Shown: positions 8,815 through 16,453 of the stretch, in pieces | How the letters are laid out: every line of letters starts with the position of its first letter | How positions within the stretch are numbered: the stretch's first letter is position 1 | Origin: an uncultured bacterium | GTDB taxonomy: Bacteria; Actinomycetota; Actinomycetes; S36-B12; CAIYMF01 | Reading direction: 5' to 3' | DNA length: 64,000 bases | NCBI GenBank assembly: GCA_903826575.1 | Contig: CAIKEU010000106.1 | Span: 47,274 to 111,273, forward strand | Position numbers and translations under genes: made by a program | The notes under the pieces: model-generated | Told to the model about the DNA's origin: nothing | What the model saw: the letters and a program-made list of their open reading frames with translations, nothing else | Databases searched by the model: none

Positions 8815-9378
8815 GTGCTGAGTCAAGCGGGGGTGCCGCATCGTCGTCATGGTGTGTCTAAGGCCGTTATTGCATCGGTAGGTTGCCTCGTCGCGGTGCT
8901 CGTCTCGCTGGCGGGCTGCGGCAAAGGTGCAAGTCCACAGGCGCCCCTTCCCGCTTCGGTATTCCCATCATCCAATGTGCCCGCCGCGACCAGCAGTGCA
9001 CCGGCACCAAGTGCGAGCCGGACGTCGTCTGCTTCTCCCACGCCGACGATGGCCGGGCCGACCTTGGCGCCGGCCTTGCCCTCCTCAAACCTGCCGACAA
9101 TGACGGTGGCGCAGTTGCCGCCGGAGGGACGTACGACACTGGTGCTGATCGCATCGAATGGGCCGTTCCCGTATCGCAAAGATGGGGTGGTCTTTAGTAA
9201 TCGAGAACGCCGACTGCCGAAGCAGGATTACGGGTGGTACCACGAGTACACAGTTGTTACGCCGGGCTCGTCAGATCGCGGTGCTCGTCGCATTATCAGT
9301 GGGCGTAATGGCGAGCGTTACTACACCGCAGACCACTACGGGAGTTTCCGTGAAGTAATTCAAGGGGAGTCAGTATAA
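8815..9378 (+). CDS. Lipoprotein guanyl-specific ribonuclease, RNase Sa/barnase family
   Basis: An exported RNase. Residues 14-35 form a signal peptide with lipobox LAGC (Cys35), then a Ser/Pro/Ala-rich linker to about 100, and a C-terminal RNase domain (about 101-187) strikingly like Streptomyces RNase Sa as I recall it. It has NGPFPY, FSNRERRLP (guanine recognition), YGWYHEYTV (general base Glu144), RGARRIISG (Arg159) and ADHYGSF (His174). All catalytic residues are present, so it should be active. The lipobox implies membrane anchoring rather than free release, which is unusual for this family. GTG 8815 is the likely start; GTG 8811 and 8854 are alternatives. The next gene, a barstar, overlaps by one base. 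Confidence 0.9.
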   Translation: MLSQAGVPHRRHGVSKAVIASVGCLVAVLVSLAGCGKGASPQAPLPASVFPSSNVPAATSSAPAPSASRTSSASPTPTMAGPTLAPALPSSNLPTMTVAQLPPEGRTTLVLIASNGPFPYRKDGVVFSNRERRLPKQDYGWYHEYTVVTPGSSDRGARRIISGRNGERYYTADHYGSFREVIQGESV

Positions 9379-9803
9379 TGAGCGGTAAGCCGAAGAATTC
9401 AGTGCTGAAGAAGTTAAGCGGCATTAACCATACGACTGCTCCCATCGAGCAATTCGAGCAGGCCGCCGATGCTCTGGGATGGCGCCTCATCGCCCTTGAT
9501 GGATCGGATGTCAGCGATAAGGACGGTTTTCTCGAACTCTGCGCGAATGCGTTTGGCTTGCCGGAGTGGTTCGGTATGAACTGGGATGCGTTGGACGAAT
9601 GCCTGACGGAAATCGACCTTGAGACACCGGGGCTTGTCGTCCTGTGGTCGTCATGGAGCGAGTTTGCGCAGGCTGACCCCGAGGAGTTTGCAACAGCCGT
9701 CGACGTACTTCGCACCGCGGCTGGAGTGTGGGCTGACGACGGCGTTAAGGGTGGCGTACTTCTCATTGGTGACGGACCGCAGATCCACCTACCAGCGCTC
9801 TAG
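9378..9803 (+). CDS. Barstar-family ribonuclease inhibitor
   Basis: Cytoplasmic inhibitor for the RNase encoded just upstream; 141 residues. The barstar core is visible: LDGSDVSDKDGFLELCANAF, then GLPEWFGMNWDALDECLTEID, the helix-loop that inserts into the RNase active site with its acidic residue. The ATG at 9378 overlaps the RNase stop (TAATG) and has AGGGGAG at 9362-9368 as a strong ribosome site, so inhibitor synthesis is coupled to, and probably exceeds, RNase synthesis. The N-terminal 45 residues extend beyond the minimal barstar fold and are not recognised. Confidence 0.88.
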   Translation: MSGKPKNSVLKKLSGINHTTAPIEQFEQAADALGWRLIALDGSDVSDKDGFLELCANAFGLPEWFGMNWDALDECLTEIDLETPGLVVLWSSWSEFAQADPEEFATAVDVLRTAAGVWADDGVKGGVLLIGDGPQIHLPAL

Positions 9804-9824
9804 TGACAACCCCTGGGCCGCTGA

Positions 9825-11390
9825 CTAAACGGAGATCGGTCCGCGAATGATCAACTGGTCATGACGCGCAAGAGCAGGTCGATCTTCAGGGAGGAGACCG
9901 TGCGAGGCCGGTTCGCCAAAGAACAGCGCACGTTCTCGCGGCGAAACCGAAACGGCGAGCGCCACGGCGCCTGCCGCTGCCAGCATCGCTATTCCGTCAG
10001 ATAGTTCGAACAGGCTGTCGGCCGTCGCACTTGGTTCACACAGCCCGTACAGGGTGAATCCCGCAATGAGGAGTAGGACCGCGCGCAGTTCCTTTGCTGT
10101 GAGCCCGGCGGCGGCCGCAAGTGGCAGAGCCCACAGGAGATACCACGGCTGAATGACCGGCCCTAAAACGACCACGGCGACGAATGCTAAGACCAAGCCT
10201 CGCAATGCTGTGCGACCTTCAGGTTTGATGATCAGACGGGCGATCATGATTATGGCGGCGAGCTCAAAGAGGGCTCGGAAGACAGTCACGGTGAGATCGA
10301 CGTGATCGCCGAGACCAAACCACTTCAGGAGGTTTCCTGACGCCATTCCCAGTGCCGTCGATGGCGATAGCCATGTTCGCACCGTGCCCGGTGTCGTCAG
10401 GGCGTGTACCCAACCGAGGTTGACCCCGACCAGTGCCGAGGCTCCCACAAAGCAAGCGGCCCCGACTGCCCCTGTTTTTGCCCAAGCAATGAGTCGTTGA
10501 TTTCGACCGCTCTGGGTGCCAGCCCAGATGAGTCCGACAAAGGGTAGCGCGAGCAGGCCGATCGGTTTGACCATTGCACCGGCCGTCACAGCGATGATTC
10601 CAACGATCATCCTGCCTTCCAGCGCCATGCACATGCCGGCGGCGATTAAACCGATCATGAGGGAGTCGTTATGCGAACTCGCTACGAAGTTCATCAGAAT
10701 GAGGGGATTCATCACCCCAAGCCACAGAGCCTTCGGCGCATCGATTCCGTTGAGAAAAGCCAACCGTGGTACGTAGTAGGCAAGTAGAGCGACACCAGCG
10801 ATTGCTACCAGCCTAAAGGCGATTGCGGCGACGAATGGATCGCCGATCACCTGTGCGATGGCGCGCGAAATCCCAAGGAAGACAGGGCCGTACGGGGTTG
10901 GAACTTGACTCCACATGGGGTCGACGCCGTCGCGAAACCAGCCTGGGATTGAGTCGACTCCGTTGGTGTACGGGTCGACACCCTTAAGCACGAGCTTTCC
11001 CTGTGCGTAATACGAGTAGACGTCCCGGCTGAATAGTGGTGGTGCAAGCACCAGTGGTGCGATCCAGATCGCCAGCACACTCCACAGCCGTCGTACATCG
11101 CGAATGTGGCCCGAGAGCACGTCAGCCCCGGCTACGAGCCAGGCCTGAAGAAGAAGTGCGCCTCCGAGAATCACGCACACTCGAGAAAGGAACATGCCGA
11201 TGTCCGTCGTGCGCAACGTGTGCACGAACGGGACGTCGACGAGACCGTAGATCGGAAGCCAGCCCACCCCAAGGGCTCCGAGCGCGATGACACTCGTTGC
11301 GATCAGGCCCGGTACGGCGTAACGAAGCGTGAACGCGAGTTGTGAATCCGAATCGTGGTGTTCGCCGTAGACAGGGTCAACGGAAGCCAC
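9825..11390 (-). CDS. mptA: Polyprenol-phosphomannose-dependent alpha-1,6-mannosyltransferase, MptA/MptB type
   Basis: A polytopic membrane glycosyltransferase of 521 residues with about 12 hydrophobic helices. After the first helices it has the loop FSRDVYSYYAQGKLVLKGVD and the PMWSQVPTPYGPV segment, shared with mycobacterial and corynebacterial enzymes that extend the alpha-1,6-mannan backbone of lipomannan on the outer face of the membrane. The genomic place between pknL and a prenyl synthase agrees with mptA of mycobacteria. MptA and MptB cannot be told apart here. The start is GTG 11390. Converges with the barstar gene. Confidence 0.8.
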   Translation of the reverse strand: MASVDPVYGEHHDSDSQLAFTLRYAVPGLIATSVIALGALGVGWLPIYGLVDVPFVHTLRTTDIGMFLSRVCVILGGALLLQAWLVAGADVLSGHIRDVRRLWSVLAIWIAPLVLAPPLFSRDVYSYYAQGKLVLKGVDPYTNGVDSIPGWFRDGVDPMWSQVPTPYGPVFLGISRAIAQVIGDPFVAAIAFRLVAIAGVALLAYYVPRLAFLNGIDAPKALWLGVMNPLILMNFVASSHNDSLMIGLIAAGMCMALEGRMIVGIIAVTAGAMVKPIGLLALPFVGLIWAGTQSGRNQRLIAWAKTGAVGAACFVGASALVGVNLGWVHALTTPGTVRTWLSPSTALGMASGNLLKWFGLGDHVDLTVTVFRALFELAAIIMIARLIIKPEGRTALRGLVLAFVAVVVLGPVIQPWYLLWALPLAAAAGLTAKELRAVLLLIAGFTLYGLCEPSATADSLFELSDGIAMLAAAGAVALAVSVSPRERALFFGEPASHGLLPEDRPALARHDQLIIRGPISV

Positions 11391-11484
11391 GTTCCAAGGG
11401 TACTAGCGTCCAGTGCCCTGGCGAACCGAAAACACCAGTGTTCCGAGTGATCCCGGTCTCCGGCCGAGGGTGAGTGGGAGGTGG

Positions 11485-13005
11485 CTAGTGCAGGTACGTC
11501 GGCGCGTATGAACGGTCTACGCCCGTAATGCGTTCGGCAGCGAGCCGACCGGACACCAACACCATCGGGACTCCCACGCCAGGCTGGGTCCCAGAGCCGG
11601 TGAACACAACGTTCTCACCAAAGAGGTTGGCTGGTCGGAAGGGTCCGGTCTGAATGAAGGAGTGCGCTGACGCGAAGGGTGCGCCTCTTTCCAGCCCTTG
11701 AGCAGCCCAATCCAGAGGCGTGGTGACGTGTTCAACTTCGATTGCATCACCAAATCCGATGTAGCCGCGCTGTTCGAGAGTTCGAACGATCTCATCTCGG
11801 TATCGGGGGCCGGTGATCCGCCAATCAATATCTGCATCGAGATTCGGAGTGGGGAACAGGACGTAGTAGATCTGCTTGCTATCCGGTGCGAGATCTGGAT
11901 CAGAGTACGTCGGATTCGTGACCAGAATGCTCGGATCGCTCATGAGTTGCTTGTCATTGATCAACTCACGAAAGACCCCATCCCATGATCGTCCGAAGTG
12001 AATGTTGTGATGGGCCGTCTTCGTGTACGTCGCCGACGAGCCAGCCAAGAGCAGGAAACACGACGGTGAGTAGGTGAGGCGACGAACATTCCAAGGCTCT
12101 CGGCCAAGGAGTTGCCGGTACGCAACTGGCAGGTCAGGATTCAACACCACAACATCAGCGGCGTATCGCTCACCGTTGGCGGTGCGAACGGCAACGGCAC
12201 GCTGACCACTCATCTCGACGTCGGTTACTTCGGTGCCGTAATGAATCTGTACGCCATGCTTTTCTGCCGCTGCGGCCATTGCTTTCGGCAGTGCGTGCAT
12301 CCCCCCTTTGGGGAAGTAGACGCCGGCGACCGAGTCCATGTAGGCGATGATTGCGTAAATGGCCAGCGCGTCCTGGGGGGATAGCCCCGCGTACATGGCC
12401 TGAAAACTAAAAAGTCGTTCGGTACGTGGGTCATTCAGGTACTGACGAACCTTCGGCGCGAGCTTGCGAAAGCCGCCAATGGCAACGAGTTTCGCTAGGT
12501 TTTCGGTCAGAAGGTCCAGCGGCGTATCGATGTTCGTGTCGATGAAATCGCGCATTTCATAGCGATACAGCTTCGATACGAAATCAACGTAGCGTCGGTA
12601 TCCGGCGGCCTCTGCCGGTGAGATCACCTGCGAAATCTCTTCGGCCATCGCATCGACGTTCGAGTGGACGTCAAGTTGTGATCCATCGGGATAGAAGGCT
12701 CGGTAGAGCGGTTCGACAGGCATCAGATCGAGCCAGTCATTCATATCTTCACCGACGGAATTAAATGCATCGTGAATGAGATCAGGCATCGTCAGGACGG
12801 TAGGCCCGGTATCGAAGCGGTAACCAGCATCGTCGATCAGGCCAGCCCGCCCGCCCGGTACAGACTCACGTTCCAGAATCGTCACCTGTCGACCGGCCCC
12901 TGCCAGCCGAAGTGCGCATGACAGGCCCGCGAGTCCGGCACCTACGATCACGACGTTGTCGGTGCGGCCCTGAACGGTACGAGGTGAACGACCTAGAAAA
13001 CCCAT
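11485..13005 (-). CDS. crtI: Phytoene desaturase
   Basis: FAD-dependent desaturase turning phytoene into lycopene, 506 residues. The N-terminal dinucleotide fold VVIVGAGLAGLSCALRLAGAG is followed by PGGRAG, FDTGPTVLTMP and, at the end, the bacterial phytoene dehydrogenase signature TGSGTQPGVGVPMVLVSGRLAAE. ATG 13005. Located 56 bases downstream of the prenyl synthase on the same strand, so the two probably form a transcript. A second CrtI-family gene at 16454-17971 is diverged and is assigned to a later step. Confidence 0.93.
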   Translation of the reverse strand: MGFLGRSPRTVQGRTDNVVIVGAGLAGLSCALRLAGAGRQVTILERESVPGGRAGLIDDAGYRFDTGPTVLTMPDLIHDAFNSVGEDMNDWLDLMPVEPLYRAFYPDGSQLDVHSNVDAMAEEISQVISPAEAAGYRRYVDFVSKLYRYEMRDFIDTNIDTPLDLLTENLAKLVAIGGFRKLAPKVRQYLNDPRTERLFSFQAMYAGLSPQDALAIYAIIAYMDSVAGVYFPKGGMHALPKAMAAAAEKHGVQIHYGTEVTDVEMSGQRAVAVRTANGERYAADVVVLNPDLPVAYRQLLGREPWNVRRLTYSPSCFLLLAGSSATYTKTAHHNIHFGRSWDGVFRELINDKQLMSDPSILVTNPTYSDPDLAPDSKQIYYVLFPTPNLDADIDWRITGPRYRDEIVRTLEQRGYIGFGDAIEVEHVTTPLDWAAQGLERGAPFASAHSFIQTGPFRPANLFGENVVFTGSGTQPGVGVPMVLVSGRLAAERITGVDRSYAPTYLH

Positions 13006-13061
13006 GCCCTCAGCCTAGGCATCAACGCTCACCTCGGCCCGTCGAAGTTGGGCGTTGTGAT

Positions 13062-14144
13062 CTATATCGAACGTGAGGTGGCCGCGTGGGCCAGTCCGGT
13101 GAGGATCTCACGTGCGGGCTCTGTCAAGTCGACGGTGTCGAGCGCTGCAAGACTTTGGGCGGTCAGCGCGTCTATAAGGGCTTCGACGTGAGCCAGCGCA
13201 CCTGTGTCGGTGATGACCTCGCGTAAGGCACTGACTCCCGATACGTCGAGCGCCGGATCGCCTAGGTGGCGACGCAGTAGTGCTTGCTGTGCGGGCGTTG
13301 AGGCCTCGAGCGCCGTCGCGATCAAGACGGTTCGCTTGCCCTCGCGTAGATCATCGCCAGCAGGCTTGCCCGTCTGCGCTGGATCTCCGAAGACGCCCAG
13401 AACATCATCGCGAAGTTGAAATGCCTCGCCGAGTGGAAGCCCGTAACCGGAGTAGGCAATGTGAATCTCGTCAGGCGCACCTGCAAGGGCCGCGCCGAGG
13501 TGAAGTGGCCTTTCAATCGTGTATTTGGCCGATTTAAAGCGCACGACGCGCATCGCGCGCTCTGCTGAGCCACCGCCGACGGCTTGTTCGAGTAGGTCGA
13601 GGTATTGGCCAGCCATGAGTTCGGTTCGCATGATGTCGTACACAGGTTTGCCGCGAAGTACCTGTTCTGCAGAAAGGCCACAGTTCATGAGTAACTCGTC
13701 GGCCCAAGACAGACACAGATCTCCGAGAAGAATGGCCGCGCCGAGGCCAAATCCCTCAGAAGATCCGAGCCACTCGTTTTCACGATGCAACGTGGCGAAT
13801 CGTCGATGTGCCGCCGGCATACCTCGCCTAGTATCCGAACCATCCATCACATCGTCATGGATGAGGGCGCACGCTTGTAAGAGCTCAAGTGCCGTAGCTG
13901 CCGTCACTGCTGCATCGCTGGCGTCCCCACCGGCGCCGCGCCATCCCCAGTAGCAAAAGGCTGGACGAAGGCGCTTGCCGCCACGAAGCAGGTCGATCAC
14001 TGAATCAGTTAGCGGTCCAAGATCTGGACTCACGTCGTCGAGGATCGGCGCCTGATGGGCTAGGAATTCGTCGAGCCGCTTTTGCACCCGAACGCGCAGT
14101 TCGTCAGCATCGAGCGGCGAGGTCGGCGCAGCATGTGTTCCCAC
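13062..14144 (-). CDS. idsA: Polyprenyl diphosphate synthase, probably geranylgeranyl diphosphate synthase
   Basis: Trans-prenyltransferase supplying the C20 precursor for carotenoids. The first aspartate-rich motif is HDDVMDGSDTRRG and the second LRDDVLGVFGD; GGKRLRP provides diphosphate binding. GTG 14144 gives 360 residues; a TTG at 14183 would add 13. Neither has a clear ribosome site, so the start is uncertain. Chain length is inferred from crtI and crtB nearby and from similarity to idsA/crtE of actinobacteria. It is transcribed toward crtI. Confidence 0.9.
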   Translation of the reverse strand: MGTHAAPTSPLDADELRVRVQKRLDEFLAHQAPILDDVSPDLGPLTDSVIDLLRGGKRLRPAFCYWGWRGAGGDASDAAVTAATALELLQACALIHDDVMDGSDTRRGMPAAHRRFATLHRENEWLGSSEGFGLGAAILLGDLCLSWADELLMNCGLSAEQVLRGKPVYDIMRTELMAGQYLDLLEQAVGGGSAERAMRVVRFKSAKYTIERPLHLGAALAGAPDEIHIAYSGYGLPLGEAFQLRDDVLGVFGDPAQTGKPAGDDLREGKRTVLIATALEASTPAQQALLRRHLGDPALDVSGVSALREVITDTGALAHVEALIDALTAQSLAALDTVDLTEPAREILTGLAHAATSRSI

Positions 14145-14289
14145 GAGGTGACAATCTACGGCTTCGCAGTGATTTCGGCGCAATTGGACATTGTTTTCCC
14201 TCGCCGTGTGGCATTGGTCTACCGGCAGTGGCTTAGCTGATGGGCCAATGATCGGGACAGGATCGACGTGAGTAAGGCAGGATCGTCAC

Positions 14290-14916
14290 ATGGGTAGATC
14301 AGTGACAGTAACCGGGTTTGGCCGCGCGAGTGGTACCTACGATCAAGCCACCTTGCGGTTGGCTGCGGCAGCTCGTGCAACCAATCCTGGTGACGCGACC
14401 GCGCGAGCAACGTACGCCATGGCCGCTATGCGTGAGGTGATTTTGCGCGGTGGAGTTGAGGAATCGGCCCTGTCGACAACAAACATTTCGCTATCCCCAG
14501 TGCATGACCCATGGCCAACAGTGGTGGCTTACGAAGCGACCTTGGGTCTAGCGGTCAAGGTGAGGGATTTGACGTCGATCGGATCGCTCCTGGTTTCGGC
14601 GGTGGAGTCCGGTGGCGATGGTGCACGAGTTGATGGAATTGAGTTCACCCATCGCGACCCGGCTTCGTTGCACAACGCTGCTCGCGACTCAGCCTTTGCC
14701 GACGCGCTAGCCAAAGCCCAACAGTTCGCTGGGTTGGCCGGGCAAGCCCTGGGCGAGGTTCGCCACGTGGTTGAGGGATCGGGTGCGATGCCGGCCCCGC
14801 GCGGACGCATGATGATGGCGATGGCCGACTCGTCCGGTGGTGCTCCTATCGACGCTGGGGAGGGCACCATCACTTCGATGGTCACCGTAACGTGGGCACT
14901 GGGACCTTCCGTCTGA
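14290..14916 (+). CDS. SIMPL (DUF541) domain protein
   Basis: 208 residues covering one SIMPL domain: VTVTGFGRASGTYDQATL at the start, the VEESALSTTNISLSPVHD middle and a YEATLGLAVKVRDL strand. No signal peptide or membrane helix, so unlike many SIMPL proteins it appears cytoplasmic. The function of the family is poorly known; some members are linked to oxidative stress or signalling. The stop overlaps the start of the CDP-alcohol phosphatidyltransferase (TGATG), which suggests a shared role or at least coupled translation. Confidence 0.82.
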   Translation: MGRSVTVTGFGRASGTYDQATLRLAAAARATNPGDATARATYAMAAMREVILRGGVEESALSTTNISLSPVHDPWPTVVAYEATLGLAVKVRDLTSIGSLLVSAVESGGDGARVDGIEFTHRDPASLHNAARDSAFADALAKAQQFAGLAGQALGEVRHVVEGSGAMPAPRGRMMMAMADSSGGAPIDAGEGTITSMVTVTWALGPSV

Positions 14917-15575
14917 TGGATGTGCCGTCGCGCGCGGAGTATTTCGAGCGCTGGTCTGAACTGCATGGAGGATATGACCCGCGGAAGTCTCGGTTCGTCG
15001 GACCGTGGTTGACGTTGATCTACACACTCGCACGCCCGTTTGCTGCGGTAGGAATGCAGCCGGATGTCGTGACCTTGTTGGGTGTTGGCGTAGCTGGCGC
15101 TGTCGTGTGGTGTGCATCAGTTGGCGGTCATTGGCTGGTGCTAGCGGCTATGGTGTGTGCGCTGTCCGGAGTCTTTGACTCATTGGACGGCGCCGTGGCG
15201 GTGCTGACGGGACGCACTACCCAATGGGGTGCGCTGCTGGACTCACTTGTCGATCGAATCAGCGATCTGCTGTACCTATGTGCCCTGTGGATCGTAGGCG
15301 CACCGGTTTCGTGGTGCGTTTTTGCAGGATGCGCGCTCTTCTTATTGGAGTACACAAGGGCCCGGGCGCTGGCGATCGGCATGGATGACGTTGGGATCAT
15401 CAGTATCGGGGAGCGGCCGACCCGGGTGACCGTCGTGTCGATGTTCCTGCTGGCTGCCGGAATTTACTCGGCTTGTGCCGCAACGTGGGTGAGTTATACC
15501 GCTGCGATTCTCGCCGTGCTGTGCGTCGTGGGGCTTGTTCAATTTCTGTGGGTCGCTCGACAGCGACTTCGATAG
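14916..15575 (+). CDS. CDP-alcohol phosphatidyltransferase family membrane protein
   Basis: 219 residues, about six membrane helices, in the family that moves phosphatidyl groups from CDP-diacylglycerol to an alcohol. The CDP-alcohol motif reads DSLDGAVAV then G-x3-D-x3-D (GALLDSLVD). All four Asp and both Gly are kept, but the usual Arg after Ala is Val. The ATG at 14916 overlaps the SIMPL stop; an in-frame GTG at 14892 lies inside that gene. The substrate alcohol (glycerol phosphate, inositol phosphate or other) cannot be read from sequence. Loss of Arg could change CDP binding. Confidence 0.85.
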   Translation: MDVPSRAEYFERWSELHGGYDPRKSRFVGPWLTLIYTLARPFAAVGMQPDVVTLLGVGVAGAVVWCASVGGHWLVLAAMVCALSGVFDSLDGAVAVLTGRTTQWGALLDSLVDRISDLLYLCALWIVGAPVSWCVFAGCALFLLEYTRARALAIGMDDVGIISIGERPTRVTVVSMFLLAAGIYSACAATWVSYTAAILAVLCVVGLVQFLWVARQRLR

Positions 15576-15644
15576 GTCATGGACGTTGGGCGAATCCGGG
15601 GCCTGGCCTTAGCTCACTGATCCCACGTGCGGCATTGTGATGGC

Positions 15645-16157
15645 ATGGATCATCTCGAACAGGACGGCACTCGGCCGGACGTGCAGCCGGACTGGCGGGT
15701 TCACGGTGTGCACGTTGTGCGTGCGGCGGAGTTGGACAACAACACCGCGCAAACACTAGGCATGAACCGGGCTGCTGCGATCACCGCTGCTCGTCAAGGA
15801 GCCCAGCTGCTATGGGCGGGCACCGTCGATATTCATGCGGGTGCAGCCACAGGTGCCCATCATCACGGGCCGGTGGAGAGTGTGATTTACGTTGTCCGAG
15901 GCACGGCGCGAATGCGCTGGGGTTCGCGGCTGGAGTTCATTGCTGAAGCCGGTCCTGGTGACTTCATTCATGTGCCCCCATTCGTGCCACATCAGGAGAT
16001 AAATGCCAGTAGCGACGAGACACTTTCCTGTGTCCTGGTGCGCTCCGGCCAAGATCCGGTAGTCGTCAACCTCGACGACATCGAAATTGAATCCTCCCCT
16101 CAGTCCATCGAGTGGGTCGACGATCTGCATCGTCCATCGCCGCAGGCCGACTCCTAG
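15645..16157 (+). CDS. Cupin-domain protein of unknown function
   Basis: About 170 residues forming one RmlC-like cupin. Metal-ligand motifs are present: AHHHGPVESVIYVVRG (cupin motif 1 with His and Glu ligands) and FIHVPPFVPHQEIN (motif 2 with His). It is therefore likely a metal-binding enzyme or sensor, but no substrate can be proposed. ATG 15645 and GTG 15627 are both possible; no good ribosome site is seen. Flanking genes give no clear pathway. Confidence 0.8.
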   Translation: MDHLEQDGTRPDVQPDWRVHGVHVVRAAELDNNTAQTLGMNRAAAITAARQGAQLLWAGTVDIHAGAATGAHHHGPVESVIYVVRGTARMRWGSRLEFIAEAGPGDFIHVPPFVPHQEINASSDETLSCVLVRSGQDPVVVNLDDIEIESSPQSIEWVDDLHRPSPQADS

Positions 16158-16210
16158 CTCGTGCTGTTGTCAGCTCGAGTCACATCGGATCAACGACGTA
16201 CAATTCTGGC

Positions 16211-16447
16211 ATGAGTAATGTGCAGGTAGAGCCGGCGAATCGTTCATGGACAATCACCAAAGTCATTGCCGTCATTGTTGGAATCCTGAGTGCTGGATAC
16301 ATGTTGCCGTGGACGATTGCGGCAGTTCGCGATGTTCCGCACTGGTTTGTTTTTTGGATCAATCTGCTGCTCGGATGGACGATCATCGGGTGGATCGTCG
16401 CGTTAGTCATGGCTCTCAAGCGCCAGCGATACGTCGTTAGTGGCTAG
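16211..16447 (+). CDS. Small membrane protein, superinfection-immunity (Imm) family
   Basis: 78 residues with two predicted membrane helices: TITKVIAVIVGILSAGYMLP and FWINLLLGWTIIGWIVALVM. The second helix, with its NLLLGWTIIGWI core, is the signature of the family named after phage T4 Imm, which blocks DNA injection of a second phage. In bacterial chromosomes such proteins are common and a phage role is mostly untested. ATG 16211 was chosen because the frame upstream to 16112 overlaps the cupin gene. It ends 6 bases from the convergent crtD-like gene. Confidence 0.72.
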   Translation: MSNVQVEPANRSWTITKVIAVIVGILSAGYMLPWTIAAVRDVPHWFVFWINLLLGWTIIGWIVALVMALKRQRYVVSG

Positions 16448-16453
16448 CGGCTG

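Noticed and set aside
8815..9803. RNase-barstar pair as a classical toxin-antitoxin plasmid-stability module
   Set aside because: The RNase has an export signal, so it acts outside the cell; no mobile-element trace is nearby.
14211..14247. CATTGG/CCAATG inverted repeat between the prenyl synthase and SIMPL genes
   Set aside because: Six-base arms with a 25-base spacer are expected by chance in a stretch of this size.
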